Assembly: GCA_965368115.1 (NCBI GenBank)
Contig: CBDULQ010000094.1
Coordinates: 1-12,844 of the forward strand
Direction of reading: 5' to 3'
DNA from: CBDULQ01 sp965368115
Lineage (GTDB): Bacteria > Pseudomonadota > Gammaproteobacteria > SZUA-229
Length of the DNA stretch: 12,844 nucleotides
Shown: positions 6,705 through 12,844 of the stretch, piece after piece
How positions within the stretch are numbered: the stretch's first letter is position 1
How the letters are laid out: every line of letters starts with the position of its first letter
Program-made: the position numbers and the translations under genes
The notes under the pieces: generated by a model
What the model was told of the DNA's origin: nothing
Databases searched by the model: none
Seen by the model: the letters and a program-made list of their open reading frames with translations, nothing else

Positions 6705-6731
6705 ATTTTAGCGCAGCGAATGACAAGTCAA
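6705..6731 (-). promoter_or_regulatory. Candidate sigma-70 promoter for the rhodanese operon
   Basis: On the minus strand TTGACT (complement of 6726-6731) and TAAAAT (complement of 6705-6710) each match consensus at five of six bases. The spacer is 15 bases, shorter than ideal. The predicted start near 6698 leaves a leader of about 65 bases before the rhodanese ATG. The 18-bp palindrome centred at 6749.5 would sit near -51. Confidence 0.4.
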
Positions 6732-6740
6732 ATTACAGCG

Positions 6741-6758
6741 AATTGACAATTGTCAATT
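6741..6758. promoter_or_regulatory. 18-bp perfect palindrome with a Crp/Fnr-type TTGA-N6-TCAA box
   Basis: AATTGACAATTGTCAATT reads identically on both strands. Its core, TTGACAATTGTCAA (6743-6756), fits the TTGA-N6-TCAA pattern of Fnr, FixK and Dnr-type regulators. It lies 118 bases upstream of the peroxiredoxin and rhodanese coding sequences, roughly midway between them. An AT-rich -10-like stretch for the peroxiredoxin (6794-6805) would put the box centre at roughly -57 to -63, close to the -61.5 class I activator position. A Crp/Fnr gene with an Fnr-type recognition helix lies at 7597-8295 and is the obvious candidate ligand. Confidence 0.6.
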
Positions 6759-6879
6759 TGCCATTGCCGGAGCTGATCAAGCCAATCAGATCATACGATT
6801 ATACAGACCAGGGCCCTCTCCCTAAGATGTGACTCAAGGTTAACGACCTTTAAATCATCACTAACGAGAGGCGACTACT

Positions 6880-7530
6880 ATGGAAAATTCATCTGTTAAT
6901 GCAACTGTTTTACCGCGTCTTAACGAGCGCGCACCCGAGTTCAAGGCTGTCACTACCGACGGCGTCAAAACGCTGGACGACTACAAGGGTAAATGGCTGG
7001 TGCTGTTCTCACACCCAGCCGATTTCACCCCGGTGTGTACTACCGAGTTCATGGCATTTGCCAACCGGGCAGACGATTTTAGTAAGATCAACACCGAGTT
7101 GCTGGGCCTGTCCATCGACAGTCACTATTCGCACCTCGCCTGGATGCGCAACATCAAGGAAAAGTTCGGCGTCGAAATTCCGTTTCCGATCATCGCCGAT
7201 CTGGATATGAAGGTCGCTACGGCATACGGCATGGTTCACCCCGGTGCGGCAGATACCTCCGCAGTGCGTGCGACGTTTATCATCGATGACAAGGGTATAC
7301 TGCGTGCCATGGTGTACTACCCGATGACCAACGGCCGCTCGATCGATGAGTTCGTCCGACTGGTTACCGCTCTGCAAACTTCGGATGCCAATGGCGTCGC
7401 CACACCGGAAGGCTGGCAACCGGGCGATAAAGTGATCGTGCCACCGCCGGCTACGGCACAGGCAGCCGAAGCGCGGATGCAGGAAGGTCACGAATGTGTC
7501 GACTGGTATTTCTGTAAGAAGCAGCTGTAA
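6880..7530 (+). CDS. Prx6-type peroxiredoxin (1-Cys family thiol peroxidase)
   Basis: The 216-residue cytoplasmic protein reduces hydrogen peroxide or alkyl hydroperoxides. The AhpC/TSA domain has its peroxidatic cysteine C53 in FTPVCTTE (49-56), with T50 and R130 completing the active site. SHPADF (44-49) and the long C-terminal domain beyond residue 150 are typical of the Prx6 group rather than typical 2-Cys AhpC. Two more cysteines near the end, C206 and C212, sit where archaeal Prx6-type enzymes such as that of Aeropyrum pernix have C207 and C213, so one may act as resolving cysteine. AGAGG (6867-6871) lies eight bases before the ATG. The gene is monocistronic, with a strong intrinsic terminator, and its promoter region contains the Fnr-like palindrome. 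Confidence 0.95.
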   Translation: MENSSVNATVLPRLNERAPEFKAVTTDGVKTLDDYKGKWLVLFSHPADFTPVCTTEFMAFANRADDFSKINTELLGLSIDSHYSHLAWMRNIKEKFGVEIPFPIIADLDMKVATAYGMVHPGAADTSAVRATFIIDDKGILRAMVYYPMTNGRSIDEFVRLVTALQTSDANGVATPEGWQPGDKVIVPPPATAQAAEARMQEGHECVDWYFCKKQL

Positions 7531-7551
7531 TCCATTAAACGCTGTTTGACG

Positions 7552-7582
7552 AACAGGGGAGTCGCAAAACTCCCCTGTTTTT
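7552..7582 (+). terminator. Rho-independent terminator of the peroxiredoxin gene
   Basis: AACAGGGGAGT (7552-7562) pairs perfectly with ACTCCCCTGTT (7569-7579) around CGCAAA, followed by a T-run that ends at 7582. It lies 21 bases after the peroxiredoxin stop. The regulator gene converges from the other side, but in that direction no T-run follows the stem. Confidence 0.92.
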
Positions 7583-7596
7583 AATGAAAGTAAAAA

Positions 7597-8295
7597 CTAC
7601 AGCAGCTGTTTGAGCTGGACGATATCAGCTACGGCGTGTTTATGATCGATCATTCTGATGAGTTCAGCGCGTTTCAGTTCAGCAACGATGCGACTTGCCG
7701 TTTCAGTGGTAATACCCAGCATGGAACCGATATCTTCCCGTGACGGCATGTAAAAATATTCTTCCTTGCAAAGCTCATCCAGCGTCACGAAAAGGCGAAT
7801 GACACGTTCCTTTGCAGTGCCAGTGGATAGCTCGGTAAGCCAGCGATCCGCATCGCTGAGCGCCCGATCCCAGGCGCCCATCAAACGTCGATGCAGGCGC
7901 GGTGTATTGTCGTTCAATGCATTGATGACTTCGACCGGAATACGGCAAACCTGGGTGGTATCCAGTAGCACCGCATCATGTTGGTAGTTCTTGCCCAGCA
8001 GGGCTTCGATACCGGCGACATCGCCCTGTTTCAGCAATCGAACGATGCGCTGGCCGCCATCCTCGACATATTGAACCAGTTTAACCAGTCCGCGGCGCAC
8101 GGTATACAGGTAACGCGCTTCCTCTCCGCTACGATAAATGTAATCGCCGGTTTTAAAATCCACTATTTCGATAGGCCGGTGAATCAGACTGAAATCATCA
8201 TGATCAAGATCGGCAAACAGGACCAGGTGGCGAATACCACAGTGCTTACACTGGGGTTCACCCTCCCATACGATATCGATATCCCGGGTTTTCAT
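7597..8295 (-). CDS. Crp/Fnr-family transcriptional regulator with incomplete Fnr cysteine set
   Basis: The 232-residue protein has a cyclic-nucleotide-binding-like beta-roll (about 28-118), a long dimerisation helix (about 120-155) and a C-terminal winged helix (about 160-230). The recognition helix reads ITTETASRIV (195-204). Its E-x-x-S-R (E198, S201, R202) matches the E209, S212, R213 of E. coli Fnr that read TTGA half-sites. The N-terminus carries CKHC (C16, C19), and C117 aligns with the internal Fnr cluster cysteine C122. The third N-terminal cysteine is absent: its possible positions hold V25 or F27. The sensor may therefore be a three-cysteine cluster, a thiol switch, or something else. 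The ATG has only a weak AGAGA-type site. It converges on the peroxiredoxin gene, and a 10-base inverted repeat lies just upstream. Confidence 0.9.
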   Translation of the reverse strand: MKTRDIDIVWEGEPQCKHCGIRHLVLFADLDHDDFSLIHRPIEIVDFKTGDYIYRSGEEARYLYTVRRGLVKLVQYVEDGGQRIVRLLKQGDVAGIEALLGKNYQHDAVLLDTTQVCRIPVEVINALNDNTPRLHRRLMGAWDRALSDADRWLTELSTGTAKERVIRLFVTLDELCKEEYFYMPSREDIGSMLGITTETASRIVAELKRAELIRMIDHKHAVADIVQLKQLL

Positions 8296-8613
8296 GACGC
8301 AAAATCTCTTACCTGTGAGGGGCCAGGGTAACGTCGAAACCCATTTCGACGTTCGGCAAACATTATCACGATTTCATCATCGATACACCTGTATCACAGA
8401 CCGGGCTGCACCATTGCCGAGCAAGGTCGCCGACGCCAACGAAAGTTTTCAGGCTATTTCATGGAAAGGGGTTTACGCCGGGTTTTCCTTCGCGGTAGTA
8501 TCAGCATTGAGTTGTGTACAGGTAACCGATCGAAGAATCGTGAGTTGTCCAGTTGAACGTGAAAAAGCATCTAACAACGAACCTGATTTGATCTCTCACA
8601 GTAGCGGATTAAA
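8296..8613. other. 318-base divergent intergenic region
   Basis: This region separates the Crp/Fnr gene (minus) from the DHFR-like gene (plus) and should hold both promoters. It contains the inverted repeat at 8330-8353 and a smaller one, GATACA-CC-TGTATC (8382-8395). An open frame of 107 codons (8294-8617) crosses it without a ribosome site. Only its middle part, 8414-8512, looks protein-like, with a segment resembling the N-terminus of a membrane protein. I could not place clear -35/-10 pairs. Confidence 0.5.
8330..8353. promoter_or_regulatory. Perfect 10-base inverted repeat upstream of the Crp/Fnr gene
   Basis: AACGTCGAAA (8330-8339) and TTTCGACGTT (8344-8353) are perfect arms around CCCA. 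The element lies 34-58 bases upstream of the regulator start codon. It may be an operator for autoregulation or for another regulator, or a leader hairpin. It does not match TTGA-N6-TCAA, so self-binding by the Fnr-like protein is not the simplest reading. No T-run follows on the minus strand. Confidence 0.5.
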
Positions 8614-9135
8614 ATGACAAAACTGATCTACTATGCAGCATCGAGTCTGGACGGATTCATTGCCGACAAAGAGGGTGATATCAGCTGGCTCGACATGATC
8701 AACCTGGACCAGGATGATCATGGCTTCAACGCTTTTTACGAAAGCATCGATTCGCTGATTATGGGACGCCGCACCTTTGAACAGATCGTCGATTTCGGCG
8801 ACTGGCCTTATCCCGGCAAACCCTGCTGGGTACTCAGCAATAGTGGCATTACTTCCGACTACGATCGCGTCAATATCACCAGCCAGAATCCGGACCAGCT
8901 CATGAAGTCCCTGCAGCAACAGGGTTACACGCGTACCTGGCTGGTCGGTGGCGGCACCCTGGCCCGCTCGTTTCATAACCATAGTCTGATCGACGAATAT
9001 TTCGTCAGCGTAATCCCCTATCTACTCGGCGAAGGCATTCCCCTGCTGGGCCATGCCGGCCACGCCTGCCAGCTCAAACTCATCGAATCCATTCAACATG
9101 CGTCCGGCGTTGTACAATTACGTTACGGGCGTTAA
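8614..9135 (+). CDS. Dihydrofolate reductase/RibD C-terminal-like reductase family protein
   Basis: The 173-residue protein has the DHFR-like NAD(P)H-binding fold of the RibD C-terminal domain family, similar to B. subtilis YwjB and YyaP. Visible motifs are YYAASSLDGFIAD (6-18) at the N-terminus, SLIMGRRTFEQI after the second strand, and VGGGTLARSF in the C-terminal half, which is the usual glycine-rich nucleotide loop. A conserved LLGEGIPLL segment follows. The family uses NADPH to reduce pterin-like or other heterocyclic substrates, but the substrate here cannot be read from sequence. The start ATG is preceded by a weak GCGGA-like site. The zinc transporter gene follows 38 bases later on the same strand, so the two may be co-transcribed, although no functional link is evident. 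Confidence 0.88.
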   Translation: MTKLIYYAASSLDGFIADKEGDISWLDMINLDQDDHGFNAFYESIDSLIMGRRTFEQIVDFGDWPYPGKPCWVLSNSGITSDYDRVNITSQNPDQLMKSLQQQGYTRTWLVGGGTLARSFHNHSLIDEYFVSVIPYLLGEGIPLLGHAGHACQLKLIESIQHASGVVQLRYGR

Positions 9136-9173
9136 GTTACACCGTCCACAGCCGAAGTGAAATCAGCCGCATC

Positions 9174-10079
9174 ATGTCCCGGCTTTCTACATTGAATGAT
9201 CGTCAGCAGCGAGACCGTCAGGTACTGCGCATCATCATTATCGAAGGTCTGGCCAATCTAACGGTATTGATTGCCAAAACCATTATCGGTCTATCCACCG
9301 GATCGATTGCCATTCTCGGCGACGCCCTGCATTCCCTGACCGATGCCTCGAACAATCTGGTCGCCTATTTTGTCATTCGTTTTTCGAGCATGCCGGCCGA
9401 CCGCGAACATCCCTACGGCCATCGCAAGTTTGAAACCCTTGCAGTGTTCGTCCTGGCCTCGATTCTGGTGGTGTTATCGATTCAGCTGGCGATCAACGCC
9501 TTGAGCGGAGAACAGCAACCCATTCGTTCCAGTGGTCTGGAGCTGGCGATCATGTTCGGCGTGCTGGCCATCAATATAACCGTGTCCAGCTGGCAGGCTT
9601 ACTGGGCCAGGCGTCTGCACTCGGATATTCTGCTGGCTGATGCGAACCATACCTTCGCCGATGTATTGATTACCAGCAGCGTGATCCTGGGCTGGCAATT
9701 GTCCAGCCATGGCTATCCCTGGGCGGATAAAATCTGTGCGTTGGGGGTTTCACTGTTTGTTCTGTATCTCGCCTTTACGCTGTTTCGACGCGCTCTACCG
9801 GTTTTGACCGATCGCTACGCAGTCGATCCGCAGAAAGTAAGGGAAAGAGTCGAAAAGATCGAGGGTGTCGAACAGGTGTATCACATTCGATCACGCTGGA
9901 TGGGTAATCGTCGCGCGATCGACCTGGTGATATCCGTGGATGCACGCCTGCCCACCGAACAGGCGCACCGTATAAGCGATGAAGTGGAACAGGTACTGGC
10001 CAGCGAACTGGACATCGACGATGCTTCGATTCATGTCGAACCGCATCATCGTCATGCTGAACAGAACAGCGCAGATTAA
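9174..10079 (+). CDS. Cation diffusion facilitator (CDF) transporter, zinc-type
   Basis: The 301-residue inner-membrane protein exports divalent metals, probably zinc, by proton antiport. Six membrane segments are visible between about residues 15 and 208, followed by the cytoplasmic ferredoxin-like domain (about 217-290) that binds regulatory metal. The transport site uses HxxxD in both helices: H53 and D57 in GDALHSLTD, and H159 and D163 in ANHTFAD. This resembles ZitB and other zinc CDFs, rather than the DxxxD first half seen in the FieF site. The C-terminus has a His-rich stretch, HVEPHHRH (287-294). The start has no strong Shine-Dalgarno, so translation may be coupled to the preceding reductase gene. 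The 3' end overlaps the convergent amylosucrase gene by four bases (10076-10079). Confidence 0.93.
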   Translation: MSRLSTLNDRQQRDRQVLRIIIIEGLANLTVLIAKTIIGLSTGSIAILGDALHSLTDASNNLVAYFVIRFSSMPADREHPYGHRKFETLAVFVLASILVVLSIQLAINALSGEQQPIRSSGLELAIMFGVLAINITVSSWQAYWARRLHSDILLADANHTFADVLITSSVILGWQLSSHGYPWADKICALGVSLFVLYLAFTLFRRALPVLTDRYAVDPQKVRERVEKIEGVEQVYHIRSRWMGNRRAIDLVISVDARLPTEQAHRISDEVEQVLASELDIDDASIHVEPHHRHAEQNSAD

Positions 10080-12028
10080 TCGCTGAGCCAGTAAAAATGA
10101 TACGGCGGTATCACCAGCTGATCCTTGAACAGGGCCGGTGTTTCTCCGGAAAACAGGTCGCGAATGTTGCCGTGCTTCATGTAGAAATGACGATCCACCG
10201 TTTTCAAATCCAGATACTGGGGATGCGCATCGAAATTGCAGACCACCAGCACACCACTGTAAGCGCCCTGCAGGTTAAATCGCGAAAATACGAACAGGTG
10301 CGGATTATCTACGTGAATCAGTTCCCGGTTATTAAAATCGGCAAAGGCGCCGATTTCCTTACGCACCGCAATCATCTTACGCAATGCATTGAAGATGCGA
10401 TGTTCGACCGTACCTGACTGGTGACGCAGTTCCGCCTTGTTCCAGTCGATATGCGGTCGATGCGCCCAGCGGCTGTCGTTTTTCTTGTTCTCGTCTTCCA
10501 GGTATGTGCAGTCGTTGAGAGAGCCGATTTCATCACCGTAATACAGCAATGGAATACCGCCGAAAGACAGAATCATACTGTGTAACAGCAGAATATGTTT
10601 TACCGCATTATCGATGCGTGCCGGATCACCGGATTCCAGCGCCTTTTCCAGCCCGACCAGGGATGCGAGCGAACCGGAGATACGCGCATCACCGGTCTTG
10701 TGATTGTGTCCAAACGGCAAGCCGCGCGCATCGGAATCGGAAAAGTTACCGGTGTAATAATCGATGAGAAATTTACGATGCTCCGCCGGATCGTAACCCA
10801 CCGCACGAATATCCGAATCGTCGAAACCGAGGCCGATATCATCGTGACAGCGCACATAGTTCAACCAGGTCGCACGTTCCAGTTTGTCGGGGATACTGCG
10901 AATACCCTGATACAACAGCCGTGCATTCTTGGTAGCCACCGCATCCCATAACAACGCCATATAGGTCGCGTTGTAAGCGATCTCGCATTCCTTGGCGTTG
11001 ATCGCGTCTTCACCGAAGTACTTGGTGATTTCCACCGGTGCGACAATGGCTTCAGCAATAAACAGCACACCCGGCGCGGTCACCTGGCAGCAGTCTTTCA
11101 TGAGCTGTAATATCAGATGCGCTTCGCGTTCGTTCTGACTGATGCTGCCGATTTTCTTCCACAGGAAAGCCACTGCGTCGAGACGCACGATGTCCGCCCC
11201 CTGGTTAGCCCAGAACAGGATGATGTCGAGCATCTCGATGAATACGGCGGGATTGCTGTAATTCAGGTCCCACTGGAAGTCATTGAACACCGTCATCACC
11301 CAGCGTTTCATATCTTCGTCCCAGGTAAAATTACCCGGCGAGGTCTCCGGGAAAATTTCCGGCAGGGTTTCCTCGAACATGTCGGGAATTTCGCGGGTCG
11401 CAAAGGTGTAATAATAATCCTGGTAGGTCTGCTCGCCCTGGCGCGCTTTCTGCGCCCACTCATGTTCGTTGGAGGTATGATTGACCACCACATCGAGGGT
11501 AAGCAGGATGTCGCGCTTGCGCATTTCCTGCGCCAGTCCGTTGAGATCGGCCAGCGTACCGATGCGCTCGTCGACCTGGCGATAATCACTGACCGCGTAA
11601 CCGCCGTCACTGCGTCCTTCCGGACATTGCAGGATTGGCATGATATGAATCAGGTTGATGCCCAGCTCCTGGAAATAGTGCAGTTTCGATTTCAGCCCGT
11701 TGAGGTCCTGGGCGAAACCGTCGGTATACAATGCCATACCCGCCCATTTCTGACTCAGAAACCAGTTGTGGTCTTTTTCCCGTTCCAGATCGATATTCTT
11801 CAGTTCATCGGAACGCGCCATGTACTGACGAGCCATGGTTTCCACCAGGCGTAGCGCCTGTTGTTCGAAATCGTCACGTTCGCCGTAAAGCACATGAAAC
11901 AGAGAATAGATGGAATAGAAATTAGCGCCCAGACGGGTATAAAAACGGCGGATCTGCTGTTGTTTTATTTCCGGATTGAGCTGGTTGAGAATATCGTTGA
12001 GTAGGGAATGAGAAACCTGTTCGTACAT
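10076..12028 (-). CDS. ams: Amylosucrase (GH13_4)
   Basis: The 650-residue enzyme has the length and full active-site set of Neisseria polysaccharea amylosucrase (636 residues). That enzyme splits sucrose and transfers glucose to an alpha-1,4-glucan, releasing fructose. Recognisable sites are D141 in SDGGYAVSDYR, H184 in DVVVNHTSNEHEW, R282 and the nucleophile D284 in RLDAVAF, the acid/base E326 in FIAEAIV, H395-D396-D397 in YVRCHDDIG, and R520 in SRWAHRP. The N-terminal helical domain (about 1-90) and C-terminal beta domain (about 560-650) are present. No signal peptide is seen, so it should act in the cytoplasm. Fructokinase lies immediately upstream on the same strand, 57 bases away. This order matches the fruK-ams end of the sucrose operon I recall from halophilic methanotrophs such as Methylotuvimicrobium alcaliphilum. 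A sucrose hydrolase is a possible alternative. Confidence 0.93.
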   Translation of the reverse strand: MYEQVSHSLLNDILNQLNPEIKQQQIRRFYTRLGANFYSIYSLFHVLYGERDDFEQQALRLVETMARQYMARSDELKNIDLEREKDHNWFLSQKWAGMALYTDGFAQDLNGLKSKLHYFQELGINLIHIMPILQCPEGRSDGGYAVSDYRQVDERIGTLADLNGLAQEMRKRDILLTLDVVVNHTSNEHEWAQKARQGEQTYQDYYYTFATREIPDMFEETLPEIFPETSPGNFTWDEDMKRWVMTVFNDFQWDLNYSNPAVFIEMLDIILFWANQGADIVRLDAVAFLWKKIGSISQNEREAHLILQLMKDCCQVTAPGVLFIAEAIVAPVEITKYFGEDAINAKECEIAYNATYMALLWDAVATKNARLLYQGIRSIPDKLERATWLNYVRCHDDIGLGFDDSDIRAVGYDPAEHRKFLIDYYTGNFSDSDARGLPFGHNHKTGDARISGSLASLVGLEKALESGDPARIDNAVKHILLLHSMILSFGGIPLLYYGDEIGSLNDCTYLEDENKKNDSRWAHRPHIDWNKAELRHQSGTVEHRIFNALRKMIAVRKEIGAFADFNNRELIHVDNPHLFVFSRFNLQGAYSGVLVVCNFDAHPQYLDLKTVDRHFYMKHGNIRDLFSGETPALFKDQLVIPPYHFYWLSD

Positions 12029-12066
12029 GGGCTCGGACTTGTTGTTCGTATTGGCAATACAGACTG

Positions 12067-12088
12067 TAGCGTGGAAGGTATCACGCTA
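12067..12088 (-). other. Intercistronic hairpin between fructokinase and amylosucrase
   Basis: TAGCGTG (12067-12073) and CACGCTA (12082-12088) form a perfect 7-base stem with an 8-base loop. One arm includes the fructokinase stop codon. No T-run follows towards amylosucrase, so it is not a classical terminator. It may be an mRNA processing or stability element that tunes expression of the two genes, or it may be chance. Confidence 0.3.
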
Positions 12089-12844
12089 TAGCCCCCAGGT
12101 CGAAATAAACGGCTGATAGAAATCACTATCACTGATTGTAGCACCGCGAATGCCAACAATGGCACTGGCAAATTGTTGCGCCCGTTGCAGGCTGTCCGCC
12201 AGCGACCAGCCTCGATAACGCGCCAGTAACATGACACTGCTAAACGCATCACCGGCGCCTACCGTATCCACTACGCGGGTGGCCGGTTGCGGCTGTGCCT
12301 GTTGCGGCGTTTCACCGGCCACCGCAGCCAGTACACCCTGCTCGCCCAGGGTGACGATCAGCCGATTCACCTGCCGATCCTGCATCAGTTGCTGCATGGC
12401 AATGGAACGCTCGGATGCGGCACCGGCCAATGCCTGTAATTCAAGTTCATTCAGCTTGACGCAATCCACGCCACGAATCATGTCACGCACCCGGTCCACC
12501 TGCCACCAGGGTTCACGCAGATTGATATCGACGAACATCTCGCGACCGGACTGTTTCAGCTGCTGCAAGGCCGCGGCTGAATCGGCACTGCGTAACGCCA
12601 GCGAACCGTGATACAACAGGCCGTCGGCGTCGATTTCGGGTAGTGCATCGGCGGCAATGAAATCCCAGGCACTGTCCTGCACGATATCATAGTGCGGCTC
12701 GCCGTCGACAATCTGCACATCGACGATACCGGTGGCATGTTCGTCATCCTGCTGCACCGCTGATGTATCCATGCCCCAGTCACGCATGGCCGATAATACC
12801 TGCTCGCCCCGCCCATCGCGACCCACCCGGGACACCAGCAAGGG
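12086..12844 (-). CDS. fruK: PfkB-family carbohydrate kinase, probable fructokinase, C-terminal part
   Basis: The gene runs off the right edge; 252 codons are present and roughly 40-50 N-terminal residues are missing. The frame is open to the last base (12844), and an apparent TTG start near 12841 is internal to the conserved PLLVSRVGRDGRGEQVL region. PfkB signatures visible are the DINLREPWW strand, the LNELEL segment, VTLGEQG, and the DTVGAGDAF motif that holds the catalytic aspartate and the anion hole. The family phosphorylates sugars or nucleosides with ATP; fructose is suggested by the next gene, amylosucrase, which releases fructose from sucrose. In halophilic methanotrophs fruK lies between sucrose-phosphate phosphatase and ams. 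The stop is 57 bases before the amylosucrase ATG. Confidence 0.85.
   Translation of the reverse strand, partial: PLLVSRVGRDGRGEQVLSAMRDWGMDTSAVQQDDEHATGIVDVQIVDGEPHYDIVQDSAWDFIAADALPEIDADGLLYHGSLALRSADSAAALQQLKQSGREMFVDINLREPWWQVDRVRDMIRGVDCVKLNELELQALAGAASERSIAMQQLMQDRQVNRLIVTLGEQGVLAAVAGETPQQAQPQPATRVVDTVGAGDAFSSVMLLARYRGWSLADSLQRAQQFASAIVGIRGATISDSDFYQPFISTWGL

Noticed and set aside
6719..6734. TGAC-AA-GTCA as a second copy of the Fnr-like operator
   Set aside because: The half-site spacing is four rather than six bases and it lacks the leading TTGA, so it does not fit the same regulator.
8294..8617. 107-codon plus-strand frame as an intact gene
   Set aside because: Its start overlaps the Crp/Fnr start codon with no ribosome site, and it overlaps the start of the DHFR-like gene. 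Only a short inner part looks protein-like.
11117..11854. 245-codon open frame opposite amylosucrase
   Set aside because: It is antisense to conserved amylosucrase motifs and shows no recognisable domain, so it is a shadow of the real gene.
1..12844. Mobile elements, defence systems, CRISPR arrays, tRNA or rRNA genes
   Set aside because: I saw no transposase, integrase, regularly spaced repeats, cloverleaf-like segment or rRNA sequence on either strand.

Overview
The window looks like chromosomal DNA from a gammaproteobacterium of moderate to high GC, possibly a halophilic or sulfur-oxidising one. That placement is an inference from gene content: a Pat-type protein acetyltransferase, a NifX-like protein beside a rhodanese, and a fructokinase-amylosucrase pair like the one in the sucrose operons of halophilic methanotrophs. 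I see no rRNA, tRNA, CRISPR array, transposase or phage gene. It is compactly packed and mostly house-keeping or adaptive in character, so the novelty lies in gene pairings and non-coding elements.

Layout. Positions 1-1027 (minus): the start of a DUF481 outer-membrane-type protein, preceded by an MscS-family mechanosensitive channel. Positions 1028-1529: about 500 bases without a convincing gene but with four inverted repeats. Positions 1530-1880 (plus): a small secreted protein ending in four Gly-Met-Gly hexads, followed by a strong hairpin. Positions 1949-5678: a divergent pair of a Pat-like acyl-CoA synthetase/GNAT protein acetyltransferase (minus) and a histone-deacetylase-family amidohydrolase (plus). 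Positions 5691-6631 (minus): a probable two-gene operon of an exported rhodanese and a NifX-like protein. Positions 6880-7530 (plus): a Prx6-type peroxiredoxin with an intrinsic terminator. Positions 7597-8295 (minus): a Crp/Fnr-family regulator. Positions 8614-10079 (plus): a DHFR/RibD-like reductase and a zinc-type CDF transporter. Positions 10076-12844 (minus): amylosucrase preceded by a PfkB fructokinase cut by the window edge.

How they may work together. Three themes stand out. (1) Lysine acetylation: a writer and a probable eraser share one 127-base intergenic region. (2) Redox and sulfur: rhodanese, NifX-like protein, peroxiredoxin and a Crp/Fnr regulator surround an 18-bp perfect palindrome that contains the TTGA-N6-TCAA box expected for a regulator with this recognition helix. 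(3) Osmotic adaptation: MscS, a DUF481 protein and the probable end of a sucrose-metabolism operon. The links within each theme are inferences from context.
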